Positions 18,973 through 28,869 of a DNA stretch of 46,373 nucleotides are shown one piece after another. This DNA is from Burkholderiales bacterium. GTDB lineage: Bacteria > Pseudomonadota > Gammaproteobacteria > Burkholderiales > Burkholderiaceae_C. Numbering within the stretch: position 1 is the first letter of the stretch; every line of letters starts with the position of its first letter. Where the stretch lies: contig CP070653.1 in NCBI GenBank assembly GCA_020354665.1, forward strand, positions 1,383,730 through 1,430,102. The letters run 5' to 3'. A program made the position numbers and the translations under genes. Under the pieces are notes generated by a model, which worked only from the letters and a program-made list of their open reading frames with translations, was not told the origin of the DNA and did no database searches.

Positions 18973-19580
18973 GGTGTCTCCCCCCGGGGTGCACTGCCGT
19001 CGGCCGGCGGCGGCTTCGCATGAATCTTCATCATGGCGCGCTCCAGCTCGCCGCCGAGCATCAGGTCGACCGCGGTGAGTGCGCGGGCGATGCCCGCCTC
19101 GATCGCTTCACGCTGTTCGGCCGGCGGCTTGCGCAGCACGTAATCGATCACCTCGGACTTCACGCCCGGATGGCCGATGCCCAAGCGCAAGCGCCAGAAG
19201 TCCGGGGTGCCGAGCTCGAGCTGCACGTCCTTCAGCCCGTTGTGGCCAGCGGTGCTGCCGCCGAGCTTCAATTTGACCTGGCCTGGCGTCAGGTCGAGCT
19301 CGTCGTGCGCGACGAGGATCTGCGCCGGGGCGATCTTGAAGAACCGCGCCAGCGCGGCGACCGACTTGCCGGAGAGGTTCATGTAGGTCAGCGGCTCGAG
19401 CAACCAGACCGTGTGCCCGCGGTGATGCGCGCGCGCAACGAGTCCGTGGTACGCGCGCTCGGCGCTCAGCACGCACTTCAGCTCGCGCGCCAGCTCATCG
19501 ATCCACCAGAAACCGGCGTTGTGGCGGGTGCGCTCGTATTCGGCGCCAGGGTTGCCGAGGCCGACGAACAATCGAATCAT
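18969..19580 (-). CDS. pth: Peptidyl-tRNA hydrolase
   Basis: A 203-residue enzyme that rescues tRNA from peptidyl-tRNA. Asn10, catalytic His20 (in [10 protein letters not shown]) and Asp93 (LVAHDELDL) match the active site; [12 protein letters not shown] is the second family signature. No ribosome site precedes the ATG, but GATAAT (minus strand, 19594-19589) lies eight bases upstream, so a leaderless start is possible. It follows rplY after a terminator, as in many betaproteobacteria. Confidence 0.96.
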   Translation of the reverse strand: MIRLFVGLGNPGAEYERTRHNAGFWWIDELARELKCVLSAERAYHGLVARAHHRGHTVWLLEPLTYMNLSGKSVAALARFFKIAPAQILVAHDELDLTPGQVKLKLGGSTAGHNGLKDVQLELGTPDFWRLRLGIGHPGVKSEVIDYVLRKPPAEQREAIEAGIARALTAVDLMLGGELERAMMKIHAKPPPADGSAPRGETP

Positions 19581-19618
19581 GGCGCGGGATTATCAGTGTC
19601 GCGCCAGTCGGTGCATCT

Positions 19619-19656
19619 CCCCCCAAAAGGTGAAAGGCCCCGCCGGAGCGGGGCCT
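19619..19656 (-). terminator. Rho-independent terminator after rplY
   Basis: A perfect nine-base-pair stem AGGCCCCGC/GCGGGGCCT (19635-19656) with a four-base loop, followed on the minus strand by TTTCACCTTTTGG. The T-tract is interrupted but it is the clearest terminator in the window. It separates rplY from pth. Confidence 0.75.
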
Positions 19657-19683
19657 GCACGTCTGCGGGCGAACGACGCCGGC

Positions 19684-20340
19684 TCAACGCTTGTTCTGCT
19701 TCTCGTCCTTCTTCGCCTTGGTCTTCGGCGGCGGCGCCGGCGCGGCAACGACTGGCGCGACCTCGGGCACCGCCTCTTCCTCGACTCTCTGCTCGACCAC
19801 GCTCGCCACGGTGATGTCCTTGCGGCCATGGCGGATCACCTTGATGCCAGGGTCGAGCTTCAGATCGCGCACGTGCACGGTGTCGCCCTTCTTCAGGTGG
19901 CTCAAGTCGACGGTGATGAATTCGGGCAGCTTCGAGGCCAGGCATTCGATCTCGAGATCGCTCATCACGTGGTTGACGAGGCACTTGTCGGTCTTGACCG
20001 CTTCGGAGGCTTCTTCGCCAACGAAGTGGATCGGCACCTTCTTGCGCAGCCGCGTCGTGTCGTCGACGCGCTGGAAGTCCACGTGCAGCACCAGCGGCTT
20101 CCACGGATGCATCTGGTAGTCGCGCAGCAGCACCTTCTGCGTCCCACCGTTGAGCTGCATCTCGAGGATCGTCGAGTGGAAGCTCTCCTTCTTGAGAGCA
20201 AAGAACAGGGCGTTGTGGTCGAGCTCGATCAGCGCCGGCTCGCCGCCGCCGTAAACGATGCCCGGCACCTTGCCGGTGGTGCGCAGGCGGCGGCTCGCTC
20301 CGGTCCCCTGCTGTTTGCGCTCGAAAGCGACGAAGTTCAT
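19684..20340 (-). CDS. rplY: 50S ribosomal protein L25 (long CTC form)
   Basis: A 218-residue L25 of the TL5/CTC type that binds 5S rRNA. The N-terminal domain ([20 protein letters not shown]) is the RNA-binding part, and a beta-rich CTC domain follows to about residue 185. The tail is Ala/Pro then Lys-rich ([13 protein letters not shown]). GGAG lies upstream of the ATG. It sits 95 bases downstream of prs, the usual order. Confidence 0.96.
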   Translation of the reverse strand: MNFVAFERKQQGTGASRRLRTTGKVPGIVYGGGEPALIELDHNALFFALKKESFHSTILEMQLNGGTQKVLLRDYQMHPWKPLVLHVDFQRVDDTTRLRKKVPIHFVGEEASEAVKTDKCLVNHVMSDLEIECLASKLPEFITVDLSHLKKGDTVHVRDLKLDPGIKVIRHGRKDITVASVVEQRVEEEAVPEVAPVVAAPAPPPKTKAKKDEKQNKR

Positions 20341-20414
20341 GGTTCACTCCATAGTGAATGGCCGCCCGCGACCAGGTGGCCAGAGAAGACGGGCCGGTGG
20401 CCCATCGCCAATCG

Positions 20415-20433
20415 GGGTCGCCAGCGGTGACCC
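20415..20433 (-). terminator. Possible hairpin after prs
   Basis: GGGTCGCC and GGTGACCC pair over eight positions (one G-U) around a three-base loop just beyond the prs stop. No T-tract follows on the minus strand, so read-through into rplY is likely. Confidence 0.3.
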
Positions 20434-20435
20434 AC

Positions 20436-21398
20436 CTAAAAAGTCGTGTTCTGTTCGGCGAACAGCGAAGTCACCGACTCGCCGTCCGAGATGCGCCGGA
20501 TCGTCTCCGCGAAAAGGAATGCGACAGACAGCTGCCGGATCTTGGTGCAGCGCCGGGCTGCCTCCCCCATGGGAATGGTATTGGTGATCACCACCTCGTC
20601 GAGATCACTGGCGACAATGCGTTCGATGGCCGGGCCCGAGAACACCGCGTGGGTGCAGTACGCGTAGACCCGCTTGGCACCACGCGCCTTGAGCACCTCT
20701 GCGGCCTTCACCAGCGTGCCGGCGGTGTCGATCATGTCATCCATGACCACGCAGTTGCGCCCTTCGATCTCGCCGATGACGTGCATCACCTCCGACACGT
20801 TCGGCGCCTGCCTGCGCTTGTCGATGATCGCAAGGTCGCAACCCAGCTGCTTGGCCAGCGCACGCGCGCGCACCACGCCACCGACGTCCGGCGAGATCAC
20901 GACCAGTTCGCTGTAATTTCGCGCCTTGAGGTCCGACAGCAGCACCGGCGAGGCGTAGATGTTGTCCACCGGGATGTCGAAGAAGCCCTGGATCTGGTCG
21001 GCGTGCAGGTCCATCGTCAGCAGCCGCTCGACGCCGACCGTCTGGAGCAGGTCGGCTACGACCTTGGCGCTGATCGGCACGCGCGTGGACCGGGGGCGGC
21101 GGTCCTGCCGGGCGTAGCCGTAGTACGGAATCACCGCGGTGATGCGGCGGGCGCTGGCCCGCTTCATCGCATCGACCATCAGCAGCAACTCCATCAGGTT
21201 CTCGTTGGTCGGATGACAGGTCGGCTGGATCACGAACACGTCGCGCGCGCGCACGTTCTGCTGGATCTCGACCGTCACCTCGCCATCGGAGAAGCGCCCG
21301 ACTTCAGCGCGCCCGAGCTCAGCACCGAGGTGCGTCGCAATCTCCTGCGCCAGGGCCTGATTTGCGTTGCCGGTGAACAGAACGGTGTTGAACAGCAC
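20436..21398 (-). CDS. prs: Ribose-phosphate pyrophosphokinase
   Basis: A 320-residue PRPP synthetase making the shared precursor of histidine, purines, pyrimidines and NAD. Motifs are [13 protein letters not shown], the ATP-binding [21 protein letters not shown], and the PRPP loop [13 protein letters not shown]. The GTG start at 21398 has GGAGG four bases upstream; the longer open frame upstream would run into the tRNA-Gln gene. Confidence 0.97.
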   Translation of the reverse strand: MLFNTVLFTGNANQALAQEIATHLGAELGRAEVGRFSDGEVTVEIQQNVRARDVFVIQPTCHPTNENLMELLLMVDAMKRASARRITAVIPYYGYARQDRRPRSTRVPISAKVVADLLQTVGVERLLTMDLHADQIQGFFDIPVDNIYASPVLLSDLKARNYSELVVISPDVGGVVRARALAKQLGCDLAIIDKRRQAPNVSEVMHVIGEIEGRNCVVMDDMIDTAGTLVKAAEVLKARGAKRVYAYCTHAVFSGPAIERIVASDLDEVVITNTIPMGEAARRCTKIRQLSVAFLFAETIRRISDGESVTSLFAEQNTTF

Positions 21399-21454
21399 GG
21401 CCCCTCCAGCGAGGCTGACGAATGACCCGCGGCGACCAGGGTCAGGTGTTTCTG

Positions 21455-21531
21455 TGGCAGGGGAGGAAGGACTCGAACCCTCGAATGTCGGAATCAAAAT
21501 CCGATGCCTTAACCAACTTGGCGACTCCCCT
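21455..21531 (-). tRNA. tRNA-Gln (anticodon TTG)
   Basis: On the minus strand a full cloverleaf is visible: acceptor AGGGGAG/CTCCCCT, anticodon loop containing TTTTGAT (TTG), T-arm GAGGGTTCGAGTCCTTC, discriminator G and encoded CCA (21457-21455). Location between ispE and prs is the common betaproteobacterial arrangement. Confidence 0.96.
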
Positions 21532-21573
21532 ACGCCGGCGGCCGGTATGCGCCGGCCCCCGAGAAAAAGGTCT

Positions 21574-22449
21574 TCAGCCCTCGGCCCAGTCGCGAAGCGG
21601 ATGGGCCCGCAGGCTCCGGCACATGCGGCCCACCCACCCTGGCGCAAGTGCTTGCGCCGAAAAGGTCGCTGCAGGTGCGTCGCCTGTGCCCGCCCTCGCA
21701 AAGACCGCGCTGCCCGAACCCGTCATGCGGCTGTTGCCGAACCGCGCAGAGAGCCAGCCAGCAACTTGCACCAGTTCGGTGCAGAGTTCCTCGGCTGGTG
21801 GCTGCAGGTCGTTGCGGCCGTAAGGAGCCGGGCCGGCGATGGCCCCTGCCAGAGAGCCTAAAAGTATATCAGGGGGGTTGTCGCGAACCAGCTTGGCGCT
21901 CGCAAAGATGGCCGCCGTCGAGAGCTCGGCAGCGGGCTTCACGACCGCGAACCACTGCTGTGGTATCGCCAGTGGCGTGAGGCGCTCGCCGATGCCCTCG
22001 ACCAACGCGTTGTTGCCGCCAACGAAGAACGGCACGTCGGCACCGAGCGCGAGCGCAAGCGGCATCAGCTGTCGGCGCGGCCAGTTCAAGCCCCACAGGC
22101 GGTTCAACGCCAGCAGCGTCGTGGCCGCATCCGAGCTGCCGCCGCCCATCCCCGCGCCGGCAGGTACCTGCTTGTCGATCGCGATGTCGACGCCGAGGTC
22201 GGTTCCGCTCGCCTGCTGCAGCGCCCGCGCGGCGCGCAGGCACAGATCGTCTGCCGGCAAGGCGGCACCCAGGTCGTGCCGACGCAGCACGGCGTCGGCA
22301 CGGCGCTCGAAGTGCAGTGTGTCGGCCCAGTCGATCAGTACGATCGCCGACTGCAGGAGGTGGTAGCCGTCAGGTCGACGCCCGACCACGTGGAGGAACA
22401 AGTTGAGCTTGGCCGGCGCGACCATCTCGTACAGCGCGCGAACCGTCAC
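21574..22449 (-). CDS. ispE: 4-diphosphocytidyl-2-C-methyl-D-erythritol kinase
   Basis: A 291-residue GHMP kinase of the non-mevalonate isoprenoid pathway. [20 protein letters not shown] is the substrate-binding start, [17 protein letters not shown] the ATP loop, and GSGSAVFA the third GHMP motif. The GTG at 22449 overlaps the lolB stop (GTGA); an ATG at 22425 inside [10 protein letters not shown] is the alternative. It is followed by tRNA-Gln and prs. Confidence 0.95.
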   Translation of the reverse strand: MTVRALYEMVAPAKLNLFLHVVGRRPDGYHLLQSAIVLIDWADTLHFERRADAVLRRHDLGAALPADDLCLRAARALQQASGTDLGVDIAIDKQVPAGAGMGGGSSDAATTLLALNRLWGLNWPRRQLMPLALALGADVPFFVGGNNALVEGIGERLTPLAIPQQWFAVVKPAAELSTAAIFASAKLVRDNPPDILLGSLAGAIAGPAPYGRNDLQPPAEELCTELVQVAGWLSARFGNSRMTGSGSAVFARAGTGDAPAATFSAQALAPGWVGRMCRSLRAHPLRDWAEG

Positions 22450-22988
22450 AGCGGCCGCTCCAGTCGCGCGCTGAAGGTGACCGTCGGCGATGTGTGGCGC
22501 CGCGCGCTGATCACCCCCTCGTCGAGGCGCGCCGTGTCGACCGACCACCCCAGTTGCTCGAAACCGTCTGGCGTGGGGCGGCTCGGTGCCCCGTTCCATG
22601 GACGGCCATGCAGCCAATCGAACAGCGCGGCGACCGGGATGGTCTCACCGAGCGCGGCCGCCGACATCGCGTCGAGGTCGGTGTACTCGACCTCGCGGTC
22701 GGTGGTCGTCAGAACCGCCCGTCCCGGCCGCCAGCGTGCGCGTGCGACCAGCGTGCCCAGCGGCGTGCTGAGGTCGAGCTGGCCTTGTTGCGACGAGCCG
22801 CGCAGGTCGAAGGCCGAACTAACACTGCGCGCCGGATCGGTCGCGGTCGCCTCGACGCGCACGGCCAAACGGCCTGACAACACCTCCTCGCGCGGGGCCA
22901 TGCTCTGCGGCGCGGTCGCGCAACCGACGCCGAGCACCGCGATCGCGAGCCAAAGCACGCGCGCGACCGAGCAGCGCGCAAGGATCAC
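22446..22988 (-). CDS. lolB: Outer-membrane lipoprotein LolB
   Basis: A 180-residue lipoprotein receptor that inserts lipoproteins into the outer membrane. A signal peptide (RVLWLAIAVLGVGC) ends in a lipobox with Cys23 or near it. SGRLAVRVEATATDPARS and the WLHGRPW segment fit the LolB fold. The GTG at 22988 overlaps the upstream TPR gene stop and the TGA overlaps ispE, so lolB is coupled on both sides. The lolB-ispE pairing supports the call, since sequence conservation in LolB is low. Confidence 0.9.
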   Translation of the reverse strand: MILARCSVARVLWLAIAVLGVGCATAPQSMAPREEVLSGRLAVRVEATATDPARSVSSAFDLRGSSQQGQLDLSTPLGTLVARARWRPGRAVLTTTDREVEYTDLDAMSAAALGETIPVAALFDWLHGRPWNGAPSRPTPDGFEQLGWSVDTARLDEGVISARRHTSPTVTFSARLERPL

Positions 22989-24730
22989 AGATCGACGCGC
23001 AGGCGCTTGAGCGTTTCCTGCAGCACCTCGTTGTTGGTGTCGCGCTCGCGAGACTCGCGCCAGACGCGCCGGGCCTCGTCGCGCTGGTCCGAAACCCACA
23101 GCACTTCGCCGAGGTGCGCGCCAATCTCGGGGTCTGGCCGCGCGCGGTATGCCTCGCGAAGCAGACGCAGAGCGTCGTCGCGGTTGCCCATGCGGAATTC
23201 GACCCAGCCGAGGCTGTCGGTAATGAACGGCTCGCCGGGCGACAGTGACAGCGCCTTCTTGATCAGATCGCGTGCTTCTTCCAGACGCACGTTGCGATCG
23301 GCGAGGCTGTAGCCGAGCGCGTTGTAGGCGTGGTGATGGTCAGGCTTGATCCGAATCACCTCGCGCAGCAGCGATTCCATCTCGTCCATGCGGTCGAGCT
23401 TCTCCGCAACCATCGCCTGTTCGTATAGCAGGTCGACATCGCCGGAGAAGCGCTCGATCGCCTGCTGCAGCACCGTGTGCGCTTCGAGCCATTGCTTCTG
23501 CTCGCGCAACAGCTGTGCCTCCGCGAGCAGCTTGGCGCGCGCGTCGCCCTCGCTGTGCTCCGGCGCTGCGCGCAGCAGTTCGCGGGCCTCCTGCAGACGG
23601 CCCTGACGGGCCAGCAACGAGGCGCGACGGTTCTGCACTTCGAGGGCGCGCTGCGGGTCGTCAATCTTGGCCAGCCACGCTTCCGCAGCGCGGAAGTCAC
23701 GCCGTTGCTCGGCCGCCTGGGCGAGCATCAGGTGCGCTTGGGTTATCCCGCGGTTGCGCGCCTCCTCGTCGACGGAGGTGTCGCTGCTCGCCCCTTCGAG
23801 GTAGCGCTCGAGCGCGCGTTCGGCGTCGGTCGGTTGGCGCAACTCCAGGTACAGGGCCCCCATGCTCAGCCATGCCGGTGCGAACTCGGGTTCGGCGCTC
23901 GTTGCGATTTCCAGCTGGGCCACCGCGTCGATGTAGCGTTGGGCGCTCGTGAGCGCGCGCGCATAGCCCAGACGGACGGCCATCTTCGCGCCCGGTGTGG
24001 CCAGATAAGCGGTGACGATCGATTCGAGCGAAGCATCCGTCGCGAGCATCTCGAGCGCGAGCAGCACGGGGCCCTCGGCCTGCGGGTCGAGGCGGTGCGC
24101 GCGCTCGACGAGCGCCTTCGCGCGCGCGGACTCCCCCGCCGCGAACCAGGCGCGGGCCAACGCGGTGTGCGCCGCGACGCCTTCGGCCGGGCGCTCGAGC
24201 CACGGGCGCAGGACCTGCTCGACGATCCGTGCCGCTTCCTGCTTGTCTTTGCTGCGCGCAAACAGCCGCGGCAACGACGCGATGCGCGCACCACGCTCCT
24301 CGTCCGGCGGCAGCGCGATCAGGCTGCCAAGCGGTTCGACAAGTTCCTGGTCGCGATCGAGCATGACCAGCAACTGGACCAGGTAGCGGTGCGCATCGAG
24401 CGACTCCGGCAGCGCCTTGCGCCATGCGCGGGTCGCCGCGAGCGCGTCTTCGCCGGCACGCGCGTTCAACGCGATTTCGACGGCACGGCGAAACAGCGCT
24501 TCATCGCGCGTGCGCCGTGCCGCCTCGAGCATCACCTGAAAGGCGGTGCCCGGCTGTCCAGCCTGCAGCTCGAGCTCCCCAATCAGCAGTTGGTAGAACA
24601 GCGGGGCGTCGAGCCCTGAGTTCTGTACTGCAGCAGCATCTGAAGGCCGGTACGCACTCGCGAGGCACAGTGCTGCCGCGAGGCCGACGAGAAGACGCGA
24701 TGTTCGTGTTCGGGATTGACGACAGGGCAT
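22985..24730 (-). CDS. Secreted tetratricopeptide-repeat protein
   Basis: A 581-residue exported protein. Residues 1-32 form a signal peptide (TSRLLVGLAAALCLASA). The mature part is almost entirely TPR repeats; the clearest are at about residues 450-550 (HHHAYNALGYSLADR, EPFITDSLGWVEFRMGN). In betaproteobacteria such proteins sit directly upstream of lolB, as here, so a role in envelope lipoprotein transport or assembly is a contextual inference. The ATG at 24730 has AGGA six bases upstream; an ATG at 24769 adds 13 residues and overlaps the mutM promoter. Confidence 0.85.
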   Translation of the reverse strand: MPCRQSRTRTSRLLVGLAAALCLASAYRPSDAAAVQNSGLDAPLFYQLLIGELELQAGQPGTAFQVMLEAARRTRDEALFRRAVEIALNARAGEDALAATRAWRKALPESLDAHRYLVQLLVMLDRDQELVEPLGSLIALPPDEERGARIASLPRLFARSKDKQEAARIVEQVLRPWLERPAEGVAAHTALARAWFAAGESARAKALVERAHRLDPQAEGPVLLALEMLATDASLESIVTAYLATPGAKMAVRLGYARALTSAQRYIDAVAQLEIATSAEPEFAPAWLSMGALYLELRQPTDAERALERYLEGASSDTSVDEEARNRGITQAHLMLAQAAEQRRDFRAAEAWLAKIDDPQRALEVQNRRASLLARQGRLQEARELLRAAPEHSEGDARAKLLAEAQLLREQKQWLEAHTVLQQAIERFSGDVDLLYEQAMVAEKLDRMDEMESLLREVIRIKPDHHHAYNALGYSLADRNVRLEEARDLIKKALSLSPGEPFITDSLGWVEFRMGNRDDALRLLREAYRARPDPEIGAHLGEVLWVSDQRDEARRVWRESRERDTNNEVLQETLKRLRVDL

Positions 24731-24766
24731 GCGGGGTCCTGGGCGTGCGGGCCATTCTAGGCTGCG

Positions 24767-24772
24767 CATAAT
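24767..24772 (+). promoter_or_regulatory. Candidate -10 (CATAAT) for mutM
   Basis: CATAAT ends six bases before the mutM ATG at 24779, without a ribosome site, again the leaderless geometry. It lies in the short divergent region shared with the TPR gene. Confidence 0.35.
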
Positions 24773-24778
24773 GACCGC

Positions 24779-25642
24779 ATGCCGGAGCTGCCCGAGGTCG
24801 AAGTCACGCGGCGCAGCTTCGCATCGACGATCAAGGGTGCGCGAATCCGCGCGGTGCGCCTGGGCAAGCCGCTGCGTTGGCCGCTCGGGATCGAGCCGGC
24901 CGCGCTCGTTGGCTGCACGGTGGGGGAGCCGACGCGCCGCGGCAAGTACCTTTGGCTGCCGCTTGAGCATGACCGGCGTGCGTCCGGGCGAACCGGGTTG
25001 AATGGCATGACGGCGGCGGGTGGCCTGCTGATCCACCTGGGCATGTCCGGATCGCTCGAATTCGCTGCCGCAATGCCGGCTGCGGGGCCGCACGATCATT
25101 TCGAGATGACCACGTCCACGGGGACGCTGCGCCTGACCGACCCGCGACGCTTCGGGGCGGTCGTCTGGTCGGCCGCGCTTGCCGATGACCCGGCCGCGCG
25201 ACTGCTCGGTAGGCTCGGTGTCGAACCCTTCGAGGCGGAGTTCGATGGGCAGATGCTCTGGAGCGCGCTGAAGCGGCGGCGCGTGGCTGTCAAGCAGGCA
25301 CTGCTCAACGGTGACATCGTCGTTGGCGCCGGCAACATCTATGCGTGCGAGGCGCTCTTTCGCGCCGGGATCGACCCGCGCACTCGCAGCGATCGGCTCA
25401 GCCGCGCGCGCTGCGAACGCCTGGCCGTCGCACTGCGCGCAACGCTCGCCGAAGCCGTCGATGCGGGCGGATCGACACTGCGTGATTTCAGCGACGCGCG
25501 CGGACGAGACGGAACGTTTCAGTTGCAAGCAAAGGTGTACGGCCGCGCGGGCCAGGTCTGCCCGCGGTGCGACGGCACGCTTCGACGCATCGTCCAGGCG
25601 CAACGATCCACCTACTTCTGCCCGCGCTGCCAGGTGCGCTGA
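24779..25642 (+). CDS. mutM: Formamidopyrimidine-DNA glycosylase
   Basis: A 287-residue bifunctional glycosylase/AP lyase that removes 8-oxoguanine. The catalytic Pro2-Glu3 ([12 protein letters not shown]) is intact; IHLGMSGSL and [12 protein letters not shown] are helix-two-turn-helix signatures, and the C-terminal zinc finger has CPRC and CPRC. The sequence around residues 63-80 ([17 protein letters not shown]) is somewhat longer than usual. mutY, which removes adenine opposite 8-oxoG, lies two genes downstream. Confidence 0.97.
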   Translation: MPELPEVEVTRRSFASTIKGARIRAVRLGKPLRWPLGIEPAALVGCTVGEPTRRGKYLWLPLEHDRRASGRTGLNGMTAAGGLLIHLGMSGSLEFAAAMPAAGPHDHFEMTTSTGTLRLTDPRRFGAVVWSAALADDPAARLLGRLGVEPFEAEFDGQMLWSALKRRRVAVKQALLNGDIVVGAGNIYACEALFRAGIDPRTRSDRLSRARCERLAVALRATLAEAVDAGGSTLRDFSDARGRDGTFQLQAKVYGRAGQVCPRCDGTLRRIVQAQRSTYFCPRCQVR

Positions 25643-25788
25643 TCGACGCGTGGCGCGGAGCATCGTCCTGGATCGTGACGGCCTGCGCATCCACCGATAC
25701 GCCGCTGTCAGGAGATGTTAGGGACGTGGTGTCCGGCTGCCTCGCTGAGCTAGCATCGTGCAAGCTTGTCCGATCCACTGCGCAGCGC

Positions 25789-27783
25789 ATGAACCCCTCG
25801 TTTGGCGGCCGGCTCGATGCCCTCGAGAACTGGCGTGCGAAGACTGCGTCTGCGCTCGCAGATCTCGGGCGCTTTCTCGAAGAGCACGAGCTGCTCGAAG
25901 GCGCTTCGACGTCCGCCATTCTCGATTCGCTGCGCCTGCGGTTGACCAGCGACAGGCTCGTCGTCGCCTTCGTCGCCGAGTTCTCGCGCGGCAAGTCCGA
26001 ACTCATCAATGCAATGTTCTTCGCCGACACCGGGCGTCGCGTGCTGCCGGCTACGCCGGGGCGTACGACGATGTGCCCGGTCGAGATCGGCTACGAGGAC
26101 GGCGTGCCGACGCAACTGCTGCTGCTGCCGGTGCAAACGCGGCTGGACGGTCGCGCGCTCGCCGACCTGCGTCAGCAACCGAAGGCATGGCAGGCCGTTG
26201 AACTCGATCGCGCGGATCCGGACCAACTGGCGCGGGCGTTGCTTGAGGTCACGCGCACGCGCCGCGTTCCGGTGGCCGACGCACGCGCCCTCGGGTTCTG
26301 GAACGACGAGTCGTCCGACGACAACCCGCACGTCGACCGCGACGGCAACGTCGAGGTGCCTGCCTGGCGGCATGCGCTGATCAACTACCCCCACCCGCTG
26401 CTTCGGCGCGGGTTGGTGGTCCTGGATACACCCGGACTCAATGCGATTGGCGCCGAGCCCGAGCTCACCCTCGGGCTGCTGCCGAGCGCACATGCGACGG
26501 TCTTCATCCTCGGTGCCGACGCGGGCGTCACCAAGAGCGATCTCGCAGTCTGGCGCGACCACCTCGGCACGCAGCGAAGGGCGCACTTCATCGTGCTGAA
26601 CAAGATCGATACGCTCGTCGATCCGCTCGCCACTTCAGCGGAGGTCGAGGCCCAGGTCGAGCGGCAAGTGGCCGAGACGGCGGCTTGGCTCGGCGTTGAA
26701 CCCGGGCGCGTTTTCCCGTTGTCGGCTCGCGAGGCCCTGGCCGCGCGCGTTGCAGGTGACGCCGTCGCGCTCGAATCGAGCCGGTTGCTCCGGTTGGAGT
26801 CGGCGCTCGCCGACGAGCTGCTGCCACGGCGCCGCGAGATGCTCACCGGTATCGTGGTCGACGGCGTTGCCGGGGTGCGAGCGCAGGTGGGCCGCGTGCT
26901 TGCCGACCGGCGCCGCCAGCTCGCCGAGCAAACGCTCGAGCTGCGCGGCCTGCGCGGCAAGAGCGGCGCCAAGGTGCGTCAGATGCTCAAGCGCGTCGAT
27001 CAGGAGGCCGCCGAGTTCGAGGCGTGTACCGCCCAGCTGCAGGCGATTCGCACGGTGCACGCACGCATGCTCAAGAACGCGCTCGCCGGCCTGGCGGGCG
27101 ACCGCCTGCGCGACGAGGTTGTGCAGATGCACAAGCAGGCGCGCGCCACGCTGTTCAACTTCGGCGCCAAGAAGGCGTTTGCAGCGTTGTGCGATCGGCT
27201 GCGAGCAATGCTGACCAAGTCGCGAAAGGAAGCGCAAGAGATGCGCGAGATGCTCGCTGCAAGCTTCGTCAAGCTCAACAGCGAGTACGGCTTCAGCCTG
27301 GCGGCTGACACCAGCGCCGACCTCGGCCGTTTCGCCGCGGAGCTGGACACGATCGAGCAGAACTACGTGCACTACCTCGGACTCTCGCAGGCGCTGAAAC
27401 TCTCCGAGCCGGGGTTCATCGATCAATTCCGGCGCATGCTGTTGTCCAAGCTGCGCGTGATCTTCGAGAACGCCTGTTGCGAGCTCGAGCTGTGGAGTCG
27501 CTCCGTCTCGAGCCAGCTCGACACCCAGCTGCGCGAACGTCGCCGCAACTTCCGGCGCCGTCGCGAGGCGCTCGAGCGGATCCAGAACGCTGCCAACGAG
27601 CTCGAGGCTCGCCTTGCCGAGCTCGCAGCGCAGGACCAGCGCCTGCAGCAACTCCACGACGGATTGGTCGAGCGGGCCGACGCGGTCTGTGCCGGGGCGC
27701 GATCAGTCGGTGCCGATGCCGACGCAACGGAAGGGCAGCTGGCCGAAGCGGCGCGAAGCGCCAGGATCGCGCTCGCCGGATGA
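25789..27783 (+). CDS. Dynamin-like GTPase
   Basis: A 664-residue large GTPase. The G1 loop is AEFSRGKS at residues 63-70, with Ala63 where Gly is usual. G3 is DTPG (Asp213-Gly216) and G4 is NKID (271-274). A GRTTMCPVE segment after G1 fits the switch region. The C-terminal half is helical, with a strong basic coiled coil near residues 580-650 (LEARLAELAAQDQRLQQL), as expected for a dynamin stalk. An open frame continues upstream, but MNPSFGGRL is the likely start. It ends with an ATGA overlap to mutY, and mutM lies upstream. Membrane remodelling is inferred from the family. Confidence 0.87.
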   Translation: MNPSFGGRLDALENWRAKTASALADLGRFLEEHELLEGASTSAILDSLRLRLTSDRLVVAFVAEFSRGKSELINAMFFADTGRRVLPATPGRTTMCPVEIGYEDGVPTQLLLLPVQTRLDGRALADLRQQPKAWQAVELDRADPDQLARALLEVTRTRRVPVADARALGFWNDESSDDNPHVDRDGNVEVPAWRHALINYPHPLLRRGLVVLDTPGLNAIGAEPELTLGLLPSAHATVFILGADAGVTKSDLAVWRDHLGTQRRAHFIVLNKIDTLVDPLATSAEVEAQVERQVAETAAWLGVEPGRVFPLSAREALAARVAGDAVALESSRLLRLESALADELLPRRREMLTGIVVDGVAGVRAQVGRVLADRRRQLAEQTLELRGLRGKSGAKVRQMLKRVDQEAAEFEACTAQLQAIRTVHARMLKNALAGLAGDRLRDEVVQMHKQARATLFNFGAKKAFAALCDRLRAMLTKSRKEAQEMREMLAASFVKLNSEYGFSLAADTSADLGRFAAELDTIEQNYVHYLGLSQALKLSEPGFIDQFRRMLLSKLRVIFENACCELELWSRSVSSQLDTQLRERRRNFRRRREALERIQNAANELEARLAELAAQDQRLQQLHDGLVERADAVCAGARSVGADADATEGQLAEAARSARIALAG

Positions 27784-28835
27784 CGCAGTCATTCGCGAGC
27801 CGCGTGGTCGCCTGGCAGACCGCGCACGGCCGTCACGACCTGCCCTGGCAGCGCACACGCGATCCGTACCGCGTCTGGCTGTCGGAAATCATGCTGCAGC
27901 AGACGCAGGTGGCCACCGTTGTCGATTACTACCGGCGCTTCCTGGCACGCTTTCCCGATGTTCGTGCGCTGGCCGCGGCGCCGCAGGACGACGTGCTCGC
28001 GGCGTGGAGCGGTCTGGGCTACTACAACCGCGCGCGCAATCTGCATCGTTGCGCGCGGCAGATCGTTCGCGAGCATGGCGGCCACTTTCCGCCGACGAGT
28101 CAGGAGCTGGCGGCGCTGCCAGGCATCGGCGCCTCGACTGCGGCGGCGATCGCCGTGTTCTGCTCTGGCGAGCGCGCGGCGATTCTCGACGGCAACGTCA
28201 AGCGGGTCCTCGCCCGCTGGCTCGGCTTCGATGCGGATCTGGCGCGGGCCGGCGGCGCAAGGGCTCTGCTGGAGCGGGCCCGCGAGCTGCTGCCGCAAGG
28301 CGGCATCGAGGCCTACACGCAGGGGCTGATGGATCTGGGCGCGACCGTCTGCCTCGCGCGTTCGCCGCGTTGCGAGGCCTGCCCGGTCGCCCGCGATTGC
28401 CACGCCCGGGGTGAAGGCGCGCCCGAGCGGTACCCCGTCCGATCACGCAACGCGTCTCGAGGCCGGCGCGAATCGGTGTGGTTGTGGCTGCAATGGCGCG
28501 GTCGCCTGTGGCTGCAACAGCGTCCGGCGGGCGGTGTCTGGCCGAGTCTGTGGAGCCTGCCCGAGTACCCCGATTTCGACGCCCTTCGCGGGGCGACCGC
28601 GGGCTGGCCCGGCCGCGGCGAGGCGCTGCCGGCGATCCATCACGCACTGACGCATTTCGACTGGGTGCTGCATCCGCGCCGCTGGACCTTGCCAACGTCG
28701 CACAGCGGCGATGGCCTGTTCGTGGCGGGCGAGCCGGGCCGCTGGTGGCGCATCGACGACGCGCTTTCGCTCGGGCTACCCGCTCCGCTGCGACGCCTGC
28801 TCGCTGCCGAGACCCCGCTGGCCGCGATCAGCTGA
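27780..28835 (+). CDS. mutY: A/G-specific adenine glycosylase
   Basis: A 351-residue glycosylase that excises adenine mispaired with 8-oxoguanine. Catalytic Glu36 is in LSEIMLQQTQV, the helix-hairpin-helix is LPGIGASTAAAI, the catalytic Asp is in QGLMDLGATVC, and the [4Fe-4S] ligands are C-x6-C-x2-C-x5-C (CLARSPRCEACPVARDC). The C-terminal NUDIX-like recognition domain (from about residue 235) is present. It is coupled to the dynamin-like gene by ATGA. Confidence 0.97.
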   Translation: MTQSFASRVVAWQTAHGRHDLPWQRTRDPYRVWLSEIMLQQTQVATVVDYYRRFLARFPDVRALAAAPQDDVLAAWSGLGYYNRARNLHRCARQIVREHGGHFPPTSQELAALPGIGASTAAAIAVFCSGERAAILDGNVKRVLARWLGFDADLARAGGARALLERARELLPQGGIEAYTQGLMDLGATVCLARSPRCEACPVARDCHARGEGAPERYPVRSRNASRGRRESVWLWLQWRGRLWLQQRPAGGVWPSLWSLPEYPDFDALRGATAGWPGRGEALPAIHHALTHFDWVLHPRRWTLPTSHSGDGLFVAGEPGRWWRIDDALSLGLPAPLRRLLAAETPLAAIS

Positions 28836-28853
28836 CCGCTTGGCCGGCACCTC

Positions 28854-28869
28854 CGGTGCTACGGCACCG
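28854..28869. terminator. Hairpin between convergent mutY and the LON-domain gene
   Basis: CGGTGC-TACG-GCACCG, a six-base-pair stem with a stable-type tetraloop, fills the 34-base gap between the two stops. No T-tract on either strand; a bidirectional terminator is possible. Confidence 0.4.
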
